DNA of 64,000 bases from the NCBI RefSeq assembly GCF_964340395.1, contig NC_135560.1, forward strand, positions 3,071,998-3,135,997. The letters run 5' to 3'. Made by a program: the position numbers and the translations under genes. Below the pieces are notes generated by a model. The model made no database searches, was not told the origin of the DNA, and worked only from the letters and a program-made list of their open reading frames with translations. The stretch is from Glandiceps talaboti (Eukaryota; Hemichordata; Enteropneusta; Spengelidae). Within the stretch, counting starts at the first letter, position 1, and each line of letters starts with the position of its first letter. Below, in pieces: positions 54,516 to 64,000 of this stretch.

Positions 54516-55036
54516 TTATATAACCAAATTAAATATATATACCACATTTCATAACCACATTAAATATACAAACCACATTACATAACCACATTAAATATAC
54601 AAACCACATTACATAACCAAATTAAATATACATACCACAATACATAACCAAATTGAATATACATACCACAATACATAACCAAATTGAATATACATACCAC
54701 ATTACATAACAAAATTAAATATACATACCACAATACATAACCAAATTAAATATACATACCACAATACATAACCAAATTGAATATACATACCACACTACAT
54801 AACAAAATTAAATATACATACCACAATACATAACCAAATTGAATATACATACCACAATACATAACCAAATTAAATATACATACCACATTACATAACCAAA
54901 GTAAATATACATACCACAATACATAACCAAAGTAAGTATACATACCACAATACATAACCAAAGTAAATATACATACCACATTACGTAACCAAATATAATA
55001 TACATACCACAATATATAACCAAAGTAAATATACAA
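54516..55036 (+). repeat. 31-bp AT-rich minisatellite, about 17 copies
   Basis: The unit contains ATACCACAATACATAACC and AAATTAAATATAC. Variants alternate CACAATAC/CACATTAC and AAATTAAA/AAATTGAA/AAAGTAAA. The minus-strand Tyr/Ile/Val-rich frames are artefacts. Confidence 0.95.
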
Positions 55037-55103
55037 ATCAATTTGATTTATTGATCAATCTTTCCAATTTTTAAATTTTCACTGTACATTATCCATCCAT
55101 CTG
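55037..55103. other. Short AT-rich spacer
   Basis: Unique bridge to the tetranucleotide tract. Confidence 0.5.
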
Positions 55104-55320
55104 TTCACATACACACACACATTCATTCATTCATTCATTCATTCACTCACTCACTCACTCACTCACTCACTCACTCACTCATCCATCCATCCATCCATCC
55201 ATCCATCCATCCACCCACCCAACCACCCACCCAAACTCGCACACACATGCATACATACATACATACATACATACATACATACATACATACATACATACAT
55301 ACATACATACATACATACAT
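55104..55320. repeat. Compound tetranucleotide tract (CATT/CACT/CATC/CACC/CATA)n
   Basis: CA, then ATTC, ACTC, ATCC and CACC units, then CATA up to 55320. The giant 31-bp array begins with no spacer. Confidence 0.97.
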
Positions 55321-55321
55321 A

Positions 55322-58300
55322 AAGTCAGTGAAAGTACTAAGACCTAGGGATGAAGTCAGTGAAAGTACTAAGACCTAGGGATGAAGTCAGTGAAAGTACT
55401 AAGACCTAGGGATGAAGTCAGTGAAAGTACTTAGACCTAGGGATGAAGTCAGTGAAAGTACTAAGACCTAGGGATGAAGTCAGTGAAAGTACTAAGACCT
55501 AGGGATGAAGTCAGTGAAAGTACTAAGACCTAGGGATGAAGTCAGTGAAAGTGCTAAGACCTAGGGATGAAGTCAGTGAAAGTACTTAGACCTAGGGATG
55601 AAGTCAGTGAAAGTACTAAGACCTAGGGATGAAGTCAGTGAAAGTACTTAGACCTAGGGATGAAGTCAGTGAAAGTTCTAAGACCTAGAAATGAAGTCAG
55701 TGAAAGTTCTAAGACCTAGGGATGAAGTCAGTGAAAGTACTTAGACCTAGGGATGAAGTCAGTGAAAGTTCTAAGACCTAGGGATGAAGTCAGTGAAAGT
55801 ACTTAGACCTAGGGATGAAGTCAGTGAAAGTTCTAAGACCTAGGGATGAAGTCAGTGAAAGTACTTAGACCTAGGGATGAAGTCAGTGAAAGTTCTAAGA
55901 CCTAGGGATGAAGTCAGTGAAAGTACTAAGACCTAGAGATGAAGTCAGTGAAAGTTCTAAGACCTAGGGATGAAGTCGGTGAAAGTACTAAGACCTAGGG
56001 ATGAAGTCAGTGAAAGTACTAAGACCTAGGGATGAAGTCAGTGAAAGTACTAAGACCTAGGGATGAAGTCAGTGAAAGTACTAAGACCTAGAGATGAAGT
56101 CAGTGAAAGTACTTAGACCTAGGGATGAAGTCAGTGAAAGTACTTAGACCTAGGGATGAAGTCAGTGAAAGTACTAAGACCTAGGGATGAAGTCAGTGAA
56201 AGTACTAAGACCTAGGGATGAAGTCAGTGAAAGTACTTAGACCTAGGGATGAAGTCAGTGAAAGTACTTAGACCTAGGGGTGAAGTCAGTGAAAGTACTT
56301 AGACCTAGGGGTGAAGTCAGTGAAAGTACTTAGACCTAGGGGTGAAGTCAGTGAAAGTTCTAAGACATAGGGATGAAGTCAGTGAAAGTACTAAGACCTA
56401 GGGATGAAGTCAGTGAAAGTACTTAGACCTAGGGATGAAGTCAGTGAAAGTACTAAGACCTAGGAATGAAGTCAGTGAAAGTACTAAGACCTAGGGATGA
56501 AGTCAGTGAAAGTACTAAGACCTAGGGATGAAGTCGGTGAAAGTACTAAGACCTAGGGATGAAGTCAGTGAAAGTACTAAGACCTAGGGATGAAGTCAGT
56601 GAAAGTTCTAAGACCTAGAGATGAAGCCAGTGAAAGTACTAAGACCTAGGGATGAAGTCAGTGAAAGTACTTAGACCTAGGGATGAAGTCAGTGAAAGTT
56701 CTAAGACCTAGGGATGAAGTCAGTGAAAGTACTAAGACCTAGGGATGAAGTCAGTGAAAGTACTTAGACCTAGGGATGAAGTCAGTGAAAGTACTAAGAC
56801 CTAGGGATGAAGTCAGTGAAAGTTCTAAGACCTAGGGATGAAGTCAGTGAAAGTACTAAGACCTAGAAATGAAGTCAGTGAAAATTCTAAGACCTAGGGG
56901 TGAAGTCAGTGAAAGTACTAAGACCTAGGGATGAAGTCAGTGAAAGTACTTAGACCTAGGGATGAAGTCAGTGAAAGTTCTTAGACCTAGGGATGAAGTC
57001 AGTGAAAGTACTAAGACCTAGAGATGAAGTCAGTGAAAGTTCTTAGACCTAGGGATGAAGTCAGTGAAAGTTCTTAGACTAGGGATGAAGTCAGTGAAAG
57101 TTCTAAGACCTAGGGATGAAGTCAGTGAAAGTACTAAGACCTAGGGATGAAGTCAGTGAAAGTACTAAGACCTAGGGATGAAGTCAGTGAAAGTTCTAAG
57201 ACCTAGAGATGAAGTCAATGAAAGTACTTAGACCTAGAGATGAAGTCAGTGAAAGTACTTAGACCTAGGGATGAAGTCAGTGAAAGTACTAAGACCTAGG
57301 GATGAAGTCAGTGAAAGTTCTAAGACCTAGGGATGAAGTCAGTGAAAGTACTTAGACCTAGGGATGAAGTCAGTGAAAGTTCTAAGACCTAGGGATGAAG
57401 TCAGTGAAAGTTCTAAGACCTAGGGATGAAGTCAGTGAAAGTACTTAGACCTAGGGATGAAGTCAGTGAAAGTACTAAGACCTAGGGATGAAGTCAGTGA
57501 AAGTTCTAAGACCTAGGGATGAAGTCAGTGAAAGTACTAAGACCTAGGGATGAAGTCAGTGAAAGTACTTAGACCTAGGGATGAAGTCAGTGAAAGTACT
57601 AAGACCTAGGGATGAAGTCAGTGAAAGTACTAAGACCTAGGGATGAAGTCAGTGAAAGTACTTAGACCTAGGGATGAAGTCAGTGAAAGTGCTAAGACCT
57701 AGGGATGAAGTCAGTGAAAGTACTAAGTCCTAGGGGTGAAGTCAGTGAAAGTACTAAGACCTAGGGATGAAGTCAGTGAAAGTGCTAAGACCTAGGGATG
57801 AAGTCAGTGAAAGTACTAAGTCCTAGGGGTGAAGTCAGTGAAAGTACTTAGACCTAGGGATGAAGTCAGTGAAAGTTCTAAGACCTAGGGATGAAGTCAG
57901 TGAAAGTACTAAGACCTAGGGATGAAGTCAGTGAAAGTACTAAGACCTAGGGATGAAGTCAGTGAAAGTACTTAGACCTAGGGATGAAGTCAGTGAAAGT
58001 ACTAAGACCTAGGGATGAAGTCAGTGAAAGTTCTAAGACCTAGGGATGAAGTCAGTGAAAGTACTAAGACCTAGAAATGAAGTCAGTGAAAATTCTAAGA
58101 CCTAGGGGTGAAGTCAGTGAAAGTACTTAGACCTAGAGATGAAGTCAGTGAAAGTTCTAAGACCTAGGGATGAAGTCAGTGAAAGTACTAAGACCTAGGG
58201 ATGAAGTCAGTGAAAGTACTTAGACCTAGGGATGAAGTCAGTGAAAGTACTAAGACCTAGGGATGAAGTCAGTGAAAGTACTAAGACCTAGGGATGAAGT

Positions 58301-61300
58301 CAGTGAAAGTACTAAGACCTAGGGATGAAGTCAGTGAAAGTACTAAGACCTAGGGATGAAGTCAGTGAAAGTACTAAGACCTAGGGATGAAGTCAGTGAA
58401 AGTACTTAGACCTAGGGGTGAAGTCAGTGAAAGTACTAAGACCTAGGGATGAAGTCAGTGAAAGTACTTAGACCTAGGGATGAAGTCAGTGAAAGTACTA
58501 AGACCTAGGGATGAAGTCAGTGAAAGTTCTAAGACCTAGGGATGAAGTCAGTGAAAGTACTAAGACCTAGGGATGAAGTCAGTGAAAGTACTTAGACCTA
58601 GGGGTGAAGTCAGTGAAAGTACTAAGACCTAGGGATGAAGTCAGTGAAAGTACTTAGACCTAGGGATGAAGTCAGTGAAAGTTCTTAGACCTAGGGATGA
58701 AGTCAGTGAAAGTACTAAGACCTAGAGATGAAGTCAGTGAAAGTACTAAGACCTAGGGATGAAGTCAGTGAAAGTACTTAGACCTAGGGATGAAGTCAGT
58801 GAAAGTACTTAGACCTAGAAATGAAGTCAGTGAAAATTCTAAGACCTAGAGATGAAGTCAGTGAAAGTACTTAGACCTAGAAATGAAGTCAGTGAAAGTA
58901 CTAAGACCTAGAGATGAAGTCAGTGAAAGTACTTAGACCTAGAGATGAAGTCAGTGAAAGTTCTAAGACCTAGAGATGAAGTCAGTGAAAGTACTAAGAC
59001 CTAGGGATGAAGTCAGTGAAAGTACTTAGACCTAGGGGTGAAGTCAGTGAAAGTACTAAGACCTAGGGATGAAGTCAGTGAAAGTACTTAGACCTAGGGA
59101 TGAAGTCAGTGAAAGTTCTTAGACCTAGGGATGAAGTCAGTGAAAGTACTAAGACCTAGAGATGAAGTCAGTGAAAGTACTAAGACCTAGGGATGAAGTC
59201 AGTGAAAGTACTTAGACCTAGGGATGAAGTCAGTGAAAGTACTTAGACCTAGAAATGAAGTCAGTGAAAATTCTAAGACCTAGAGATGAAGTCAGTGAAA
59301 GTACTTAGACCTAGAAATGAAGTCAGTGAAAGTACTAAGACCTAGAGATGAAGTCAGTGAAAGTACTAAGACCTAGAGATGAAGTCAGTGAAAGTACTTA
59401 GACCTAGGGATGAAGTCAGTGAAAGTACTTAGACCTAGGGATGAAGTCAGTGAAAGTTCTAAGACCTAGGGATGAAGTCAGTGAAAGTTCTAAGACCTAG
59501 GGATGAAGTCAGTGAAAGTACTTAGACCTAGGGATGAAGTCAGTGAAAGTTCTAAGACCTAGGGATGAAGTCAGTGAAAGTACTAAGACCTAGGGATGAA
59601 GTCAGTGAAAGTTCTAAGACCTAGGGATGAAGTCAGTGAAAGTACTTAGACCTAGGGATGAAGTCAGTGAAAGTACTAAGACCTAGGGATGAAGTCAGTG
59701 AAAGTACTAAGACCTAGGGATGAAGTCAGTGAAAGTACTAAGACCTAGGGATGAAGTCAGTGAAAGTACTAAGACCTAGGGATGAAGTCAGTGAAAGTAC
59801 TTAGACCTAGGGATGAAGTCAGTGAAAGTACTTAGACCTAGGGGTGAAGTCAGTGAAAGTACTTAGACCTAGGGGTGAAGTCAGTGAAAGTACTTAGACC
59901 TAGGGGTGAAGTCAGTGAAAGTTCTAAGACATAGGGATGAAGTCAGTGAAAGTACTAAGACCTAGGGATGAAGTCAGTGAAAGTACTTAGACCTAGGGAT
60001 GAAGTCAGTGAAAGTACTAAGACCTAGGAATGAAGTCAGTGAAAGTACTAAGACCTAGGGATGAAGTCAGTGAAAGTACTAAGACCTAGGGATGAAGTCG
60101 GTGAAAGTACTAAGACCTAGGGATGAAGTCAGTGAAAGTACTAAGACCTAGGGATGAAGTCAGTGAAAGTTCTAAGACCTAGAGATGAAGCCAGTGAAAG
60201 TACTAAGACCTAGGGATGAAGTCAGTGAAAGTACTTAGACCTAGGGATGAAGTCAGTGAAAGTTCTAAGACCTAGGGATGAAGTCAGTGAAAGTACTAAG
60301 ACCTAGGGATGAAGTCAGTGAAAGTACTTAGACCTAGGGATGAAGTCAGTGAAAGTTCTAAGACCTAGGGATGAAGTCAGTGAAAGTACTAAGACCTAGG
60401 GATGAAGTCAGTGAAAGTACTTAGACCTAGGGATGAAGTCAGTGAAAGTACTAAGACCTAGGGATGAAGTCAGTGAAAGTTCTTAGACCTAGGGATGAAG
60501 TCAGTGAAAGTTCTTAGACCTAGGGATGAAGTCAGTGAAAGTTCTAAGACCTAGGGATGAAGTCAGTGAAAGTTCTTAGACCTAGGGATGAAGTCAGTGA
60601 AAGTTCTAAGACCTAGGGATGAAGTCAGTGAAAGTACTAAGACCTAGGGATGAAGTCAGTGAAAGTTCTAAGACCTAGAGATGAAGTCAGTGAAAGTACT
60701 AAGACCTAGGGATGAAGTCAGTGAAAGTACTAAGACCTAGGGATGAAGTCAGTGAAAGTACTAAGACCTAGGGATGAAGTCAGTGAAAGTACTAAGACCT
60801 AGGGATGAAGTCAGTGAAAGTACTAAGACCTAGGGATGAAGTCAGTGAAAGTACTTAGACCTAGGGATGAAGTCAGTGAAAGTACTAAGACCTAGGGATG
60901 AAGTCAGTGAAAGTACTAAGACCTAGGGATGAAGTCAGTGAAAGTACTAAGACCTAGGGATGAAGTCAGTGAAAGTACTTAGACCTAGGGATGAAGTCAG
61001 TGAAAGTTCTTAGACCTAGGGATGAAGTCAGTGAAAGTTCTAAGACCTAGAGATGAAGCCAGTGAAAGTACTAAGACCTAGGGATGAAGTCAGTGAAAGT
61101 TCTTAGACCTAGGGATGAAGTCAGTGAAAGTTCTAAGACCTAGGGATGAAGTCAGTGAAAGTACTAAGACCTAGGGATGAAGTCAGTGAAAGTTCTAAGA
61201 CCTAGAGATGAAGTCAGTGAAAGTACTAAGACCTAGGGATGAAGTCAGTGAAAGTACTAAGACCTAGGGATGAAGTCAGTGAAAGTACTAAGACCTAGGG

Positions 61301-63306
61301 ATGAAGTCAGTGAAAGTACTAAGACCTAGGGATGAAGTTAGTGAAAGTACTTAGACCTAGGGATGAAGTCAGTGAAAGTACTAAGACCTAGGGATGAAGT
61401 CAGTGAAAGTACTAAGACCTAGGGATGAAGTCAGTGAAAGTACTTAGACCTAGGGATGAAGTCAGTGAAAGTACTAAGACCTAGGGATGAAGTCAGTGAA
61501 AGTACTAAGACCTAGGGATGAAGTCAGTGAAAGTACTAAGACCTAGGGATGAAGTCAGTGAAAGTACTTAGACCTAGGGATGAAGTCAGTGAAAGTTCTT
61601 AGACCTAGGGATGAAGTCAGTGAAAGTTCTAAGACCTAGAGATGAAGCCAGTGAAAGTACTAAGACCTAGGGATGAAGTCAGTGAAAGTTCTTAGACCTA
61701 GGGATGAAGTCAGTGAAAGTTCTAAGACCTAGGGATGAAGTCAGTGAAAGTACTAAGACCTAGGGATGAAGTCAGTGAAAGTTCTAAGACCTAGAGATGA
61801 AGTCAGTGAAAGTACTAAGACCTAGGGATGAAGTCAGTGAAAGTACTAAGACCTAGGGATGAAGTCAGTGAAAGTACTAAGACCTAGGGATGAAGTCAGT
61901 GAAAGTACTAAGACCTAGGGATGAAGTCAGTGAAAGTACTTAGACCTAGGGATGAAGTCAGTGAAAGTACTAAGACCTAGGGATGAAGTCAGTGAAAGTA
62001 CTAAGACCTAGGGATGAAGTCAGTGAAAGTACTAAGACCTAGGGATGAAGTCAGTGAAAGTTCTAAGACCTAGAGATGAAGCCAGTGAAAGTACTAAGAC
62101 CTAGGGATGAAGTCAGTGAAAGTACTTAGACCTAGGGATGAAGTCAGTGAAAGTTCTAAGACCTAGGGATGAAGTCAGTGAAAGTACTAAGACCTAGGGA
62201 TGAAGTCAGTGAAAGTACTAAGACCTAGGGATGAAGTCAGTGAAAGTTCTAAGACCTAGAGATGAAGTCAGTGAAAGTACTAAGACCTAGGGATGAAGTC
62301 AGTGAAAGTACTAAGACCTAGGGATGAAGTCAGTGAAAGTACTAAGACCTAGGGATGAAGTCAGTGAAAGTACTAAGACCTAGGGATGAAGTTAGTGAAA
62401 GTACTTAGACCTAGGGATGAAGTCAGTGAAAGTACTAAGACCTAGGAATGAAGTCAGTGAAAGTACTAAGACCTAGGGATGAAGTCAGTGAAAGTACTAA
62501 GACCTAGGGATGAAGTCAGTGAAAGTACTAAGACCTAGGGATGAAGTCAGTGAAAGTACTTAGACCTAGGGATGAAGTCAGTGAAAGTACTTAGACCTAG
62601 GGATGAAGTCAGTGAAAGTACTAAGACCTAGGGATGAAGTCAGTGAAAGTTCTAAGACCTAGAGATGAAGTCAGTGAAAGTACTAAGACCTAGGGATGAA
62701 GTCAGTGAAAGTACTTAGACCTAGGGATGAAGTCAGTGCAAGTTCTATGACCTAGGGATGAAGTCAGTGAAAGTACTAAGACCTAGGGATGAAGTCAGTG
62801 AAAGTTCTAAGACCTAGAGATGAAGTCAGTGAAAGTACTAAGACCTAGAGATGAAGTCAGTGAAAGTTCTAAGACCTAGGGATGAAGTCAGTGAAAGTAC
62901 TAAGACCTAGAGATGAAGTCAGTGAAAGTTCTAAGACCTAGGGATGAAGTCAGTGAAAGTACTTAGACCTAGGGATGAAGTCAGTGAAAGTTCTAAGACC
63001 TAGGGATGAAGTCAGTGAAAGTACTAAGACCTAGGGATGAAGTCAGTGAAAGTACTTAGACCTAGGGATGAAGTCAGTGAAAGTACTAAGACCTAGAGAT
63101 GAAGTCAGTGAAAGTACTAAGACCTAGAAATGAAGTCAGTGAAAATTCTAAGACCTAGAGATGAAGTCAATGAAAGTACTAAGACCTAGGGATGAAGTCA
63201 GTGAAAGTACTAAGACCTAGGGATGAAGTCAGTGAAAGTACTAAGACCTAGGGATGAAGTCAGTGAAAGTACTTAGACCTAGAAATGAAGTCAGTGAACG
63301 TACTGA
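55322..63306 (+). repeat. 8-kb tandem array of a 31-bp unit, about 257 copies
   Basis: The unit contains AAGTCAGTGAAAGTACTAAG and ACCTAGGGATG. Nearly every copy is exactly 31 bp; the one indel I noticed is a missing C near 57079. Variation sits at a few positions: ACTAAG/ACTTAG/TTCTAAG/GCTAAG, GGGATG/GAGATG/GGGGTG/GAAATG, and rare markers (GTCGGTG, AAGCCAG, GTTAGTG, GACATAG, GAAAATT). Marker spacing shows higher-order block duplications of 14 units (434 bp), 19 units (589 bp) and 115 units minus one base (3564 bp). All frames contain stops, so it is non-coding. Confidence 0.98.
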
Positions 63307-64000
63307 CAGTTATCATCTGGTGAAGTAGTTGATTTACAAAGTCTTGAAATTTTTCTCAAGCATGCTCTGTCAGTAAGAGCTGGAGCATTTAAATTGGAAC
63401 TGTAACTTTTTACCATATTGTGTTGTTGTTGATAGTGACTTGTATTTTGGGCCAATGGCCTTTGAATGAAGTAAATAACCCATTGAAGATGATAACAAAA
63501 CACCTGCTATTATAAAACGTGATGTATGTAACTGGACAGGGTTAGGACGGCCTCCAAATAATCGGTTTAATTCTTCACTAAACCGTTTTTTAGACTAACC
63601 GTCTCCACTCATGACTACACCCCCCTTCTGTCATGTAACATGCCACCTGTTAACAATTCATTTCATGTTTTATTGTTAGTATAAGGGTATGCTAATGTAT
63701 TATGATTTCATGCGATGCTATGACTTGACGCTATCTATATTTTCTTTATACTTTTACTTCCGTCATGATTCATGTTTCATGTTAGGGTTAATTGACACAT
63801 ATTTATCTAATTTGTGATATGTAATAGTATGTTATCATATATAAAATTATTCTAAAAGTGTAAACTTCACACCAATAGCAATGTTCCACGTGGATTGCAT
63901 TCCACTTAAAATACCAAATGTGATACCACTTACAATACATACATACGTCATACCACATACCTTATCACTTGCAATAATATGTACAGTACTATGTCCAGTA
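63307..64000. other. Flank after the giant array, no gene seen
   Basis: Unique AT-rich sequence. Near 63900-63980 the motif ATACCACTTACAATACATAC and related ACCACATACC text looks loosely repetitive and might begin another repeat beyond the window. Confidence 0.4.

Overview
This window looks like AT-rich genomic DNA from an animal, probably a marine invertebrate, though nothing in it fixes the species. Four things point to a eukaryote: decayed APE-type LINE retrotransposons, a secretory-protein exon that ends at a consensus GT splice donor, a poly(A)-tailed retro-insertion with a target-site duplication, and very heavy micro- and minisatellite content. I recognise no bacterial operons, RNA genes or CRISPR arrays. 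Almost every long open frame here is either a transposon remnant or an artefact of simple repeats.

The one convincing host-gene element is at 18157-18339 (+). It is a 61-codon first coding exon with a signal peptide followed by the start of a furin/PC5-type proprotein convertase prodomain, ending in phase 0 at AAG|GTACGT. I see no later convertase exon. The simplest reading is that the 45.7 kb from 18340 to the window end is intron 1, or most of it, and that 1-18 kb is upstream flank.

Layout: 0.46-1.2 kb holds a tandem repeat of about 147 bp. It runs into a dispersed repeat carrying a TGTC/GACA microsatellite, and an inverted relative lies at 2.5-2.8 kb. 5.2-7.35 kb is a frameshifted, internally deleted LINE. 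9.0-10.95 kb is a run of microsatellites and minisatellites. 12.9-13.7 kb has a 0.3 kb segment duplicated at 22.3 kb and a large compound microsatellite. 14-16.1 kb has C-rich minisatellites and a diverged tandem repeat of about 240 bp. 18.2 kb is the convertase exon. 23.7-25.8 kb is a 50-bp satellite that changes abruptly to a 29-bp derivative. 25.8-27.3 kb is an interruption with a LINE scrap, a hairpin and direct repeats. 28.04-28.40 kb is a fresh-looking retro-insertion. 30.4-31.2 kb and 32.0-32.6 kb are minisatellites, with a foldback/MITE-like element between them. 41.3 kb is another LINE 3' remnant. 43.8-46.25 kb is a 36-bp array. 47.4-52.5 kb is a cluster of very long microsatellites. 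54.5-55.0 kb is a 31-bp minisatellite. 55.3-63.3 kb is an 8-kb array of about 257 copies of a different 31-bp unit with clear block (higher-order) duplications.

There is no multi-gene system to assemble. The notable biology is the repeat architecture inside the presumed giant first intron of a convertase gene, and an excess of perfect TGACGTCA (CRE) palindromes across the window. All copy numbers are array length divided by period, read by eye.
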